The translations under genes were made by a program, and so were the position numbers. Below are positions 1 to 14,283 of a DNA stretch of 47,509 nt, piece after piece. Under the pieces are notes generated by a model. It was given only the letters and a program-made list of their open reading frames with translations. It was not told the DNA's origin and searched no databases. How positions within the stretch are numbered: position 1 is the first letter of the stretch; every line of letters starts with the position of its first letter. The DNA comes from Gemmataceae bacterium (GTDB lineage: Bacteria > Planctomycetota > Planctomycetia > Gemmatales > Gemmataceae): the NCBI GenBank assembly GCA_019752375.1, contig JAIEMG010000219.1, forward strand, positions 1 to 47,509, read 5' to 3'.

Positions 1-77
1 CCCCCGGTTTTGGCCCCCCACCCCGGGGGCCCCCACACGCCCCGCTCGCCGGGCGCCTGCCTATGTTAATGGCATTC

Positions 78-115
78 GGGGCAGGCGCCGTTGTGCGCAC
101 AACGGCGCCTGCCCC
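78..115. repeat. Perfect 38-bp palindrome
   Basis: The two 19-base halves are exact reverse complements (GGGGCAGGCGCCGTTGTGC and its complement), so the transcript would fold into a very stable hairpin. A short T run (117-120) follows on the plus strand, so it could terminate a gene lying upstream of the window. Part of one arm, GGCGCCTGCC, also occurs at 52-61, which suggests a repeat family. The rest of 1-306 is GC-rich and shows no convincing gene before the Kelch gene. Confidence 0.8.
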
Positions 116-306
116 CTTTTCGGACCGACTTTGAGACGATTGAGGCTGAAATAACACAAAGACTCTCTTGCTGTCATTCAACCAGTTCCTGGCACCGCAG
201 CGGGACTACCGTTACCTTGTGTCGTGTTCCATCCGGCCTGCACTTGCAGGATTCGACTGCGGCGGTCGTTGTGCCACGGTCCTCGATCTTTTTCAGGATT
301 CCTTCC

Positions 307-2649
307 ATGAGCCGTTTTTTACGCCTGGGTCTTGGTTGCATTGCTGGCGTGCTTGCCACCGCGGGGCTGGCAGCGGACATGCTGCCGAGGTACGCGAACC
401 GCGCGTTACTTGGCCCGGCACAAGCGCAACCGGTTGCGACCCCTGGAGACGCCCCGGCCAACCGCTGGATCAAACAAGAAAAGGCGCTGATCGGCCCGGA
501 TGCGCCAATTGCCGTGGTCTGGCCGCCGCAGGTGAAGCGGTTCATGTCGCTTGGGTGGATCAGCAGTCAGTACGACAAACGGGCTCCGTACACTTACGAC
601 GAGTTGGCGTTCGACCCGGCCAGCGGGCAGTGGGAGAACTGGATTCCGGAAGGGAAGGAGTGGGGACCGAAATTCGGCCTCTGTAAACCGCCGGGCTGGA
701 AAGGGCTCTTCAAGGATGCGGAGGGAAACACCCGGCCCAATTGGCCGAGCTTCTACTGGTTGCTGGGCGCTGCCAGCAACTGCGCCTACCTCCCGGAAGA
801 CGGCACCTACCTTTTCTACGTCAATGGCCAGACTTTCAGCTACGATCCCCTGAAGCGGGCCTGGAAGGACCTGGCCGCGAAGGGCGATCCGCAGAGTTCG
901 ACAAAGCTGAAGACCCAGCTCTTCTGGGGCTCGATCTGTTACGACGAGGCCAACAAGCAGGTCGTTCTCTTTGGCGGCGGCAATGCCGACACCGAGCGCG
1001 GCGATCCCGGCACCTGGATTTACACGCCCGCCAACAATACCTGGCGCCAGCTCAAACTCGACCGCCAGCCGCCGCCCCGCGCTAACTCGCAACTGGCATA
1101 CGATCCGGTCAACAAGAAGGTGGTGCTGTTCGGCGGCGACCAGCTCGACCAGACGATCGCCGACACCTGGACCTTCGACGGCACGCAGTGGACTCAGAAG
1201 AAGCCGGCCCTGTCGCCATCGCCACGGGCCGGTCATGCCCTGCTCTGGCTGCCGAAGGCGAAAAAACTCCTGCTGCTGGGCGGCTACTCCGTGAATTCCA
1301 CCGTGGATTACAGCGCCTTTCCCTATCACAACGTGCCGCTGGAGGCCTGGACCTACGACGAAAAGGCGGACGAATGGCAGCTCGTCAAGCGCTTCGAGCC
1401 GGCCAAGGAGAACCCCGTCGGTCCGCGAAACAAGGTGCTGCGCGCGGCCGTTGCCGCTGACGAGACCGTTGCGATCGTGGACGGCGACCGCAAGCTTTGG
1501 CTGTGCAAGCTCGACGTGTCGGCGCCGGACGCGGCAGGCGCCAAGAAGCATGGCGTCGCCCCCGGGGCCGTGGAGCGCCGCCAGGGGCCCTACGATCCTG
1601 CCTGGTACAGCAAGGATGTCCCGGCCGCCGACCCAGCCAAGGTCAAGGCGGACCTGGAGAACCTGCCAGCCAACAAGTGGCACCTGCGGCCGACACCCAA
1701 GCGGCCCGCGCCGAACATGGACTGGGGCACGGCCGTGTTCGCCCCCGAGGCGGATTTGATCCTCCGCTTCTCGGGCGGGCACTCCGCATACAGCGGCACC
1801 GCACCGCAAGTCTACGACGTGAAGACCGATCGCTACTCCATCCCGTTCGCCCCGGAATTCCCGATCGACTGGTGCTACAGCAACGACCAGGTGCCCGGCG
1901 AGTGGAGCTTCAAGGGCAATCCCTGGATGACCGGCCACACGTACAAGTCGACCGGTTACGATCCGCACTCCAAGTGCATGGTCTTCGCCCCGCACAAGTA
2001 CACCTATTTCTTCGATCCGAAGACCGGCAAATGGACTCGCAACAACGAAGTGAACCCGTACGTCCCCAGCTTCTATACCGTGACACTGCGGCCGACCCCC
2101 AAGGGGCTGGTGGCCTGGGCGTATGCGCTGCAGAACCGGGGCGTGGGGCTCTGGCGGCTCCAGGACAAGGACCGAACCTGGCAGTCGCTGCCTCTCAAGG
2201 GGCCGCTCTTCGGGCCCATCGTCGATAACGCTGGCATGGTGTACGACTCGCAGCGCGACCGCTTGCTGTTCTTCCTGCGCGACAAGACCTCCTGCAAGAT
2301 GGCGGCCTACAGCTTCGCGACCGGGGAGGTCAGCGCCGTGACGGCGGCCGGTAACGATCAGGTCGCTACCCTGGACCGCAACAGCACCAACTTCCGCGAG
2401 GCGGTCTACCTGCCCAAGGACGACCTGGTCATGATCGGCGCCACGGGGCTGATCTACGACTGCGGCAAGAACGCCTGGTTCAAGACCACGCTCGCCAGCG
2501 ACAATCCGCCGATCACCAAGGAGGGGAGTTACAACATCGGCGTCATGTACGATGCGACGCGAAACCTTGTCTGGGGCGTGAACACCCACAGCCAGGTGTT
2601 CGTGCTGAAGTTCGACGCCAAGACCGCGGGCCTGGAGGCGGTGAAGTGA
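307..2649 (+). CDS. Secreted Kelch-repeat (galactose-oxidase-like) propeller protein
   Basis: A 780-residue protein of unknown function. I start it at ATG 307 because the first residues (MSRFLRLGLGCIAGVLATAG then LAAD) form a signal peptide; the longer open frame from 91 has no such sense. Kelch-type blades are visible: VVLFGGGN followed by a TWIYTPANNTW strand, VVLFGGD followed by DTWTFDGTQW, and LLLLGGYS followed by AWTYDEKADEW, roughly residues 215-380, with further less regular blades to the C-terminus. Such proteins are exported beta-propellers, often binding carbohydrate or surface partners; no catalytic residues of galactose oxidase can be assigned by eye. It stands alone except for a tiny ORF overlapping its stop codon. 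Confidence 0.75.
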   Translation: MSRFLRLGLGCIAGVLATAGLAADMLPRYANRALLGPAQAQPVATPGDAPANRWIKQEKALIGPDAPIAVVWPPQVKRFMSLGWISSQYDKRAPYTYDELAFDPASGQWENWIPEGKEWGPKFGLCKPPGWKGLFKDAEGNTRPNWPSFYWLLGAASNCAYLPEDGTYLFYVNGQTFSYDPLKRAWKDLAAKGDPQSSTKLKTQLFWGSICYDEANKQVVLFGGGNADTERGDPGTWIYTPANNTWRQLKLDRQPPPRANSQLAYDPVNKKVVLFGGDQLDQTIADTWTFDGTQWTQKKPALSPSPRAGHALLWLPKAKKLLLLGGYSVNSTVDYSAFPYHNVPLEAWTYDEKADEWQLVKRFEPAKENPVGPRNKVLRAAVAADETVAIVDGDRKLWLCKLDVSAPDAAGAKKHGVAPGAVERRQGPYDPAWYSKDVPAADPAKVKADLENLPANKWHLRPTPKRPAPNMDWGTAVFAPEADLILRFSGGHSAYSGTAPQVYDVKTDRYSIPFAPEFPIDWCYSNDQVPGEWSFKGNPWMTGHTYKSTGYDPHSKCMVFAPHKYTYFFDPKTGKWTRNNEVNPYVPSFYTVTLRPTPKGLVAWAYALQNRGVGLWRLQDKDRTWQSLPLKGPLFGPIVDNAGMVYDSQRDRLLFFLRDKTSCKMAAYSFATGEVSAVTAAGNDQVATLDRNSTNFREAVYLPKDDLVMIGATGLIYDCGKNAWFKTTLASDNPPITKEGSYNIGVMYDATRNLVWGVNTHSQVFVLKFDAKTAGLEAVK

Positions 2650-2735
2650 TCATCGGATTGGTGGTGCTGGCCATACCGACGGCGGCTGCCGCCGAGCAGG
2701 TGGCCGCGCCCAAGGTGAAGCAAGCGGCCAAGTAG
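2646..2735 (+). CDS. Tiny coupled ORF, 29 residues, possibly a relic
   Basis: A GTG codon overlaps the stop of the Kelch gene (GTGA) and opens a 29-residue frame reading VIIGLVVLAIPTAAAAEQ and then a lysine/alanine-rich tail. It looks like a bare signal peptide with a short exported tail. It could be a genuine small secreted peptide translated by coupling, or the start of a gene that has since decayed; the mobile element begins only 15 bases after its stop codon. No homologue is recognised. Confidence 0.25.
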   Translation: MIIGLVVLAIPTAAAAEQVAAPKVKQAAK

Positions 2736-2758
2736 TTCGCCTGCGTCAGAAAAGAAAT

Positions 2759-2964
2759 GGGTGCAACTGCGTTTTCTACAAGGGAAACAGCAATCCTACA
2801 CGGGAAAAACAAGGTTTTCGGCCATTCGGAGACCGGAAAATCGACCATTAATGCCCAAATTTGGGCAGCGATTGCAGCACGAAACTGACACGAGCTTTGA
2901 GAAGACCCTGAAAAACAGGGCATCTGCTACTCAAGCTCATCCTGTAGAATTAGCAGCTGCACCC
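2759..2964. mobile_element. 206-bp MITE-like element, copy 1, with 9-bp target duplication
   Basis: This non-coding element is identical, base for base, to 19429-19634. Its ends are imperfect inverted repeats: GGGTGCAACTGC at the left and the complement of GGGTGCAGCTGC at the right, with pairing extending to a shared TTCTACA block (18 of 22 positions). It is flanked by a perfect 9-bp direct repeat AAAAGAAAT (2750-2758 and 2965-2973), the footprint of transposition. Inside are a perfect 16-bp palindrome (2852-2867, TGCCCAAATTTGGGCA) and a CCCTG-AAAAA-CAGGG hairpin (2906-2920). Its base composition is clearly less GC-rich than its surroundings. It encodes no transposase, so it would need one supplied in trans; a 9-bp duplication is compatible with several insertion sequence families and I cannot assign one. 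Confidence 0.93.
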
Positions 2965-2979
2965 AAAAGAAATGCTCGA

Positions 2980-2986
2980 GGGAAGG
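2980..2986 (+). promoter_or_regulatory. Orphan ribosome binding site of the SGNH relic
   Basis: GGGAAGG lies five bases before ATG 2992, but that ATG is immediately followed by TAA. The site therefore marks the former start of the dead hydrolase gene. Confidence 0.6.
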
Positions 2987-2991
2987 TTGCC

Positions 2992-3575
2992 ATGTAATTC
3001 CATTTGCAGTCAGCCAGTGGCGGGGGCGATAAAGTCGCCCGCCGTGATTTTCTGAAAATCAGCGGCACCCTGCTGGGTGGTCTGGCAGGTGCCGGCGGTT
3101 CGGTGCTGGCACGCGCAACGATCACAGCGGCCGAGAATGCCGCGACACCGGTCGGGTGCGAGCTTCGGAAGGGCGATGTCGTGGCCCTCTGCGGCGATTC
3201 GATTACTTCGGCCGGCCATTACCCCTCGTTTTTGGAGGCATACCAGCTGGATGGACCGTTGAAGGACGCCACGCTAGCCGAGGAAGCGAAGGCGCTCCAG
3301 GGGATCATCGACAAGTTCAAGTCCCTCGTCGGCCGTACCGTGATCCTGGGCTCGCCTGGCTGTGTGGATACGCCGCTGAGTTCCTCGACAATCCGTTCGC
3401 CGGCCCGTTTGGAAAAATCATGGCGGCGCTGAGCGAGCGCAACAGCTGCTGGGGCTGGTTGAAGCAAGAAGCCTACAAGAACGACGCCAGCATTCCCAAG
3501 CCCCTGGAGGCTGCTCTGAAAGCGCTCGTCCCGTCGCCGGTCAAACATACGATCAAGATCGAACCCGCGACCTGA
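2992..3575 (+). pseudogene. Decayed Tat-exported SGNH/GDSL hydrolase
   Basis: The original ATG (2992) is followed directly by TAA; the frame then continues with a twin-arginine signal (RRDFLKIS, then an AGAGGSVLARA hydrophobic stretch) and the SGNH block I motif GDSIT near 3196. The reading continues to GSPGCVDT (about 3350-3370) and then jumps, after a frameshift, to EFLDNPFAGPFGK and an ending PVKHTIKIEPAT. From my knowledge of planctomycete SGNH proteins, a stretch of roughly 150-250 residues carrying the remaining catalytic blocks is normally found between GSPGCVDT and EFLDNPF, so this copy has a large internal deletion plus a frameshift and a nonsense codon. It is not functional. Confidence 0.75.
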
Positions 3576-3636
3576 ACTATTCGCGCGGTTTGCACCTGAG
3601 ACCGACATCGACCTGCCGACAGGTTCAGCTTCCGTC

Positions 3637-3864
3637 CGGCCTTCAAACTGGCCGAATTCCTTGGCCGTGGTCGAATCCCACAAGTGAATGCCCCAGCCGC
3701 CTGGCGTGCCCGTAGCGCGAAGTGGCCGGTGGATTGCCATCCGGCGCCACGGCTAATGCCGGTTGGCGATCGACGATTGACATCGGCGAGAGTGCCACTG
3801 AATTCCTGGTCGGCATTCACCATTTCCGAAGAGCATCCGCCGAAACATCGCAGACATGCAATCG
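3637..3864 (-). pseudogene. WD40-repeat relic
   Basis: Read on the minus strand from 3864, one frame gives [15 protein letters not shown], a stop, then NSVALSP and ALAVAPDGN; after a frame change it continues GGWGIHLWDSTTAKEFGQFE. These are recognisable WD40 blade pieces (V-x-D-V, SVALSP, APDG, LWD-x-x-x-G/A-KE). The stop and frameshift show that it is decayed. The flanks (3576-3636 and 3865-4038) show nothing further that I can identify. It lies back to back with the SGNH relic. Confidence 0.6.
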
Positions 3865-4038
3865 GCGCTCTGGCGCCGCATTGGAAACCATGGCGCGGGT
3901 GGGACTTCCGAGAGGTACAGTAAGAGTCTACGAATCGACGGCAAAGGCAGTGCCGCACCCGAAGCCAGCACTGGCGCGGTGTTGCGAGCGACCGTCGGAT
4001 GTACCCTGACACCACTCGATGAAACAAAGGTCGTGTTG

Positions 4039-9630
<5,592 letters not shown>

Positions 9631-9645
9631 ACTTCGTGCGAGTTG

Positions 9646-9720
9646 GTAGCCGCAGGCTTCAGCTTGCGTAAGGGCGTCGCAGGTGCGGTACATTCACTTC
9701 GAAGGCTGAAGGCCGGCGGA
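9646..9720. repeat. Degenerate copy of the GTAGCCGCAGG palindrome family
   Basis: Begins GTAGCCGCAGGCTTCAGC and ends with a decayed complementary arm (GGCTGAAGGCCGG). The intact members are at 31081-31165 and 39079-39159. It starts 16 bases after the kinase stop codon. The remainder of the gap up to 9913 shows no gene. Confidence 0.65.
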
Positions 9721-9913
9721 TATGCGCATTTTGACACGGACGCGTGACTTCAAGACAAGACGTCGCCAGGGTTAATGGGATAGCTTTGGTGCACTGGAAA
9801 TCCGTCGGAGCATTGAACACTATTTCCTCCTGCCGCCACGCAAGGCCGTCTTGCCCCGACGTCGTTCCGAATTGATCGACGGTTGCCTTTCGCACGCTGA
9901 TGAGGGAAGTGCC

Positions 9914-12900
9914 ATGTTCTCCCGCCGATTTCTCGCGTTTGCGTTGCTCTGCATCGTTTCGTGGCCGGTACGCGCGGCCGATGCACCTCCCACCTTGCAG
10001 CAGCAACTTCAGCGCGAGCCCGTTGCGGAACTGGCCAAAGCCGCCCGGGCGCGGGGCGATGCCGCACGTGGCGCGATCTTGTTTTTCCAGTCGTTTCTCA
10101 CTTGCGCCAAGTGCCACGATGGCGACACCGGCACGCAGCTAGGCCCGGACATCGCCAAGGTCGGCAACGAAGTTGCCGCGGAATATCTGATCGAGTCCGT
10201 GCTGCTGCCGTCGAAGGTCATCAAGAAGGGGTACGAAACCGTCGTCATCAGCACCAAGGACGGCCGCACCTACACCGGTCTCGTCGTGGACGAGAAGGAT
10301 GGCAAGGTCACACTCCTCGATCCCGCGGCCGCCGGCAAACGGCTCGTGCTGACGGCCGCGAACATCGAAAGCCGCACGATCGGCAAGCAATCGCTCATGC
10401 CGGACGGACTGGTAAATCTGCTCTCGGACCGGCAGCAGTTCCTCGACCTGGCGAAATACCTCATCGAGATCGCGGAGCAAGGCCCTGGTCGAGCGAAGGA
10501 ACTGCGGCCCGCTCAAACGGCCCTGGTGATCCCTGAGTACGAGAAGGAAATCGACCATGCCGGGCTGATCCGTGCGCTCGATGACAAGGCGGCCCGCCGC
10601 GGCGAAGCGATTTATACTCGCGTCTGCGCTAACTGTCATGGCACGAAGGACTCTCCGGGCTCGATGCCGACATCGCTGCGGTTCGCGAGCGACAAGTTCA
10701 AGAACGGCAGCGATCCGTACAGCCTGTACCAGACGCTCACTCGCGGTTATGGCATGATGGCAGCGCAGGCATGGATGGTGCCGCGGCAAAAGTACGATGT
10801 GATTCACTACCTCCGGGAGACGTACCTCAAACCGCACAACCCCGGGCAATACGCGAAGCTCGAAACCGATTACCTCGACAAACTTCCCAAAGGCACCACG
10901 TTCGGTCCGCCGGCCGCGACCGTCGAACCGTGGGTGACGATGGATTACGGCCCAAGCCTGATGAACACCTACGAGGTCGGTGGGCCAGGACCAAATTTTG
11001 CCTACAAGGGAATCGCCATTCGCCTCGATGCGGGACCGGGCGGCGTATCCCGCGGGAGTCGCTGGGCTCTGTTCGATCACGATACCATGCGGGTTGCCGC
11101 GGTGTGGAGCGGGAGCGGGTTCATCGACTGGAAGGGGATTCACTTCAACGGCCAGCACCAGGTGCACCCGAAACTCGCGGGCGACATCCAGGTGGTGAAC
11201 CCGATCGGGCCGGGCTGGGCGGACCCCGAGACGGGCCGGTTCGACGATCCGCGAATGACGGGCCGGGACGGCAGGCGCTACGGGCCGCTGCCGACAACCT
11301 GGGCACAATACAAGGGGACGTATCACTTCGGCGACCAGACGATCGTGTCGTACACCGTTGGCGGGGCTCGCGTGCTCGAATCGTTTGGCACGGACGCGGA
11401 CCCAAACCAATCCGGCACGGTCATCTACACGCGGACGCTGGAAATCAGTGGGTCGCCAAAGGCCCTCCTCGCCAGGATCGCGCCGGCAACCGTCGCCGTT
11501 GCGACCGTCGGCGATCTGCGTGTGTCCCTGGTCAAGAACGATGAACTCACGCTGCTAAGAATCCCCGCCTCGGACACTCCGGTACGCGTGAAGGTATTGA
11601 TGGCCAAAGGCAAGGTGGATGCCCTCGAAAAGTTTGCCAGGACCTCTTCGCCGCCCCGGGCTTTGAAGCCCCTTACCGAAGGAGGCCCGAAGCGGTGGCC
11701 GGAAACGCTAAAAACCGCCGCGACGCTCGGCAAGAACGATGGCCCGTTCGCGGTCGATACCTTCGCACTGCCCGAGAAGAACCCCTGGAATGCCCAGCTC
11801 CGGCTGACGGGCTTCGATTTTTATCCGGACGGCAAGCGGGCAGCCGTTTGCTCCTGGGACGGCGACGTCTGGATGGTCTCCGGGCTGGACAAACCGTCGG
11901 ACGGGTTGACGTGGCAGCGGATCGCTTCGGGCCTGTTCCAGCCGCTCGGGCTGAAGTTTCGCGAGGGGAACATCTACGTTTGCTGTCGCGATCAGATCGT
12001 TCGTTTGCACGACCTGAACGGCGACGGCGAAATCGACTACTACGAGTGCTTCAACACCGACCACCAGGTGACGGAGCACTTCCACGAGTTTGCCATGGGC
12101 TTGCAGTCCGATGCGGAGGGGAACTTCTACTACGCGAAGAGCGGCCGACATGCCCTGCCCGCACTGGTGCCGCATCACGGCACGCTGCTCAAAGTGAGCA
12201 AGGACGGAGCGAAGACGGAAATCCTGGCTACCGGGTTCCGGGCCGCGAATGGCGTGTGTCTGAACCCGAACGGCACCTTCTTCGTCACCGATCAAGAAGG
12301 TTTCTGGACGCCGAAGAACCGCATCAACCTGGTCGAGAAGGGCGGTTTCTATGGCAACATGTGGGGCTACTCGGACGTCACGGACACATCCGATGCCGCG
12401 ATGAAACAGCCGCTTTGCTGGATCACCAACGATTTCGACCGCTCCCCGGCGGAATTGCTGTGGGTGACCAGCGATCGGTGGGGCCCGCTCAAGGGATCGC
12501 TGCTGAACACGTCGTACGGTCACGGCAAGATCTACGTGGTGCCGCACGAGACGGTGAACGGCCAGGCGCAGGGCGGAATGTGCGCCTTGCCGCTGCCGCC
12601 GTTTCCGACCGGAATCATGCGGCCGCGGTTTCACCCGATCGACGGCCAGCTTTACCTGTGCGGCATGTACGCATGGGCCGGGAATCAAACTCAACTGGGC
12701 GGGTTTTATCGCGTCCGTTACACCGGCAAACCCGCCGACCTGCCAGTCGGCTTGAAGGCGAAGGCCGGCGGCGTGGAAGTGACCTTCACCGACGCGGTCG
12801 ATGCCGCGGCCGCGGCGGACGTCACGAACTACGAGGTCAAGATCTGGGGCCTGAAGCGAAGCCAGAGCTACGGATCGAAGCACATCGACGAAAAACCCGT

Positions 12901-14059
12901 GGCGGTCCGGAAAGCCGCGTCCCTGGCCGATGGGAAATCGGTACTGCTCGACATCGCGGACCTGGGACCAACCTGGGGCATGGAGATCAAATATCGGTTG
13001 AAAGGCAGCGACGGCCGTGCGATTGTCGGCGTCATCCATAACACGATTCATGCCTTCGCCACCCAGGCCAAGCCCAAACCGGTAAAGGTCTTCATTCTCG
13101 CCGGCCAGTCGAACATGGAAGGCAAAGCACCGAACACCCTGCTCGACCACCAGGCCACGGACGAGAAGACCAGCAACCTGTTTGCCCATCTGCGCAAGGA
13201 TGACAAGTGGATCGTGCGCGATGACGTGTTCGTCAAGTTCCTCGATCGCAAGGGGCCGCTCACCGTCGGCTACGGCTCGCCCGGGCGCACGGGCATCGAG
13301 CTGGAATTCGGCACGGCGATGGGAAACCACTTCGATGAACCGGTCCTCTTGATCAAAGCCGCCTGGGGCGGTCACTCGCTCTACAAGCTCTTCCGTTCGC
13401 CCTCGGCTGGGTATCCCGCTGCCGAGGTACTGCAAAAGGAACTCGACCAGGCGCAGGCGAACGTCAAGAAGAGCAATGAAAAGAACAAGAAGAACGATCC
13501 ATTGCCAACGATGGAGGACATCAAGAAGGCCTATGGTCAGTCCTACCGCGCCATGATGGCGGAAGTGAAAGACGTGACCGACAACTACGCCGGCATGTTC
13601 CCCGCACTGAAGGGAAAGACGCTGGAACTGGCTGGATTCGTGTGGTTTCAGGGATGGAACGACCAGTACGGAGCGCAGGACGAATACGCGTCGAACATGA
13701 AGCACTTCATCGAGGACGTGCGAAAGGACCTGAACGCGCCAAAGTTGCCGTTCGTGATTGGCGTCATGGGACAGAACGGCTCGAAGCCTGCCACCGGAGC
13801 AATGCTCACGATCCAGAAAGCCCAGCTCGCGATGAACGACGTGCCGGAGTTCAAGGGCAACGTCCGGGCGATTCGCACCGATGTGCTGGTCGACAAGGTC
13901 GCGGAGGACCTCTATCCCACCTGGCAGAAGGATGTCGAGCGCTGGAAGCAGATCGGCGGGGACCATGCTTACCATTACCTCGGCAGTGCGATCTGGTTCA
14001 ATCGCATCGGCAAGGCGATGGGAGAAGCGATGCTGGAACTCATGAAGAATTCCAGGTGA
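9914..14059 (+). CDS. Secreted cytochrome c / propeller / sialate O-acetylesterase fusion
   Basis: 1381 residues, started at ATG 9914, which gives a signal peptide (MFSRRFLAFALLCIVSWPVR then AAD). Residues about 45-195 match the planctomycete haem-binding domain TIGR02603, with CAKCH at 64-68 and the typical GYETVVISTKDGRTYTG strand. A second haem site CANCH is at 238-242. The middle (about 340-1040) holds a DUF6797-like region and a beta-propeller resembling PQQ-dependent sugar dehydrogenases (HDLNGDGEIDYYE, LNPNGTFFVTDQEGFW). The C-terminus (about 1055-1375) is an SGNH-type sialate O-acetylesterase domain starting at FILAGQSNMEG. It is probably periplasmic and couples oxidation or electron transfer to deacetylation of a glycan; the substrate is unknown. 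A good RBS-like GAGGGAAG precedes the start. Confidence 0.85.
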   Translation: MFSRRFLAFALLCIVSWPVRAADAPPTLQQQLQREPVAELAKAARARGDAARGAILFFQSFLTCAKCHDGDTGTQLGPDIAKVGNEVAAEYLIESVLLPSKVIKKGYETVVISTKDGRTYTGLVVDEKDGKVTLLDPAAAGKRLVLTAANIESRTIGKQSLMPDGLVNLLSDRQQFLDLAKYLIEIAEQGPGRAKELRPAQTALVIPEYEKEIDHAGLIRALDDKAARRGEAIYTRVCANCHGTKDSPGSMPTSLRFASDKFKNGSDPYSLYQTLTRGYGMMAAQAWMVPRQKYDVIHYLRETYLKPHNPGQYAKLETDYLDKLPKGTTFGPPAATVEPWVTMDYGPSLMNTYEVGGPGPNFAYKGIAIRLDAGPGGVSRGSRWALFDHDTMRVAAVWSGSGFIDWKGIHFNGQHQVHPKLAGDIQVVNPIGPGWADPETGRFDDPRMTGRDGRRYGPLPTTWAQYKGTYHFGDQTIVSYTVGGARVLESFGTDADPNQSGTVIYTRTLEISGSPKALLARIAPATVAVATVGDLRVSLVKNDELTLLRIPASDTPVRVKVLMAKGKVDALEKFARTSSPPRALKPLTEGGPKRWPETLKTAATLGKNDGPFAVDTFALPEKNPWNAQLRLTGFDFYPDGKRAAVCSWDGDVWMVSGLDKPSDGLTWQRIASGLFQPLGLKFREGNIYVCCRDQIVRLHDLNGDGEIDYYECFNTDHQVTEHFHEFAMGLQSDAEGNFYYAKSGRHALPALVPHHGTLLKVSKDGAKTEILATGFRAANGVCLNPNGTFFVTDQEGFWTPKNRINLVEKGGFYGNMWGYSDVTDTSDAAMKQPLCWITNDFDRSPAELLWVTSDRWGPLKGSLLNTSYGHGKIYVVPHETVNGQAQGGMCALPLPPFPTGIMRPRFHPIDGQLYLCGMYAWAGNQTQLGGFYRVRYTGKPADLPVGLKAKAGGVEVTFTDAVDAAAAADVTNYEVKIWGLKRSQSYGSKHIDEKPVAVRKAASLADGKSVLLDIADLGPTWGMEIKYRLKGSDGRAIVGVIHNTIHAFATQAKPKPVKVFILAGQSNMEGKAPNTLLDHQATDEKTSNLFAHLRKDDKWIVRDDVFVKFLDRKGPLTVGYGSPGRTGIELEFGTAMGNHFDEPVLLIKAAWGGHSLYKLFRSPSAGYPAAEVLQKELDQAQANVKKSNEKNKKNDPLPTMEDIKKAYGQSYRAMMAEVKDVTDNYAGMFPALKGKTLELAGFVWFQGWNDQYGAQDEYASNMKHFIEDVRKDLNAPKLPFVIGVMGQNGSKPATGAMLTIQKAQLAMNDVPEFKGNVRAIRTDVLVDKVAEDLYPTWQKDVERWKQIGGDHAYHYLGSAIWFNRIGKAMGEAMLELMKNSR

Positions 14060-14090
14060 GCGAGAAGCCCCGCAGGCTGGTTCGTCGCGT

Positions 14091-14120
14091 AGCGTGAGCG
14101 AGGACGTCCTCGCTCACGCT
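14091..14120. repeat. Perfect 30-bp palindrome
   Basis: AGCGTGAGCGAGGAC followed by its exact complement with no loop. It lies 31 bases after the cytochrome fusion stop and between convergent genes, so it may act in transcription termination, but no T run follows. Confidence 0.85.
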
Positions 14121-14153
14121 CTCAGGCTTCGGGCTGGTTCATGGGCTGTGTTC

Positions 14154-14205
14154 GGTGGGCCAGACACTCTTGTCTGGCCGGCCAGACAAGAGTGTCTGGC
14201 CCACC
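14154..14205. repeat. Perfect 52-bp palindrome
   Basis: Two 26-base arms, reading GGTGGGCCAGACACTC onward, are exact reverse complements meeting at GGCC. Together with the 30-bp palindrome at 14091 it fills most of the 224-bp gap between two convergent genes. The length and perfection suggest a repeat-family element that may also serve as a bidirectional terminator. Confidence 0.9.
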
Positions 14206-14283
14206 TTGCCAGGTACAAATTTGGCCCGCGTGCGGTATAAATCGTGCCCGGCCCTTCGCGTAACCGGACTTGACCGCAAGAAC

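Noticed and set aside
406..2589. Long minus-strand open frame (727 residues) opposite the Kelch gene
   Set aside because: It is the antisense shadow of a high-GC gene: no start context, no domain, low-complexity Arg/Gly/Val/Ala composition.
11708..13975. Minus-strand open frame of 755 residues opposite the cytochrome fusion
   Set aside because: Antisense shadow; the plus strand carries clear haem, propeller and esterase motifs.
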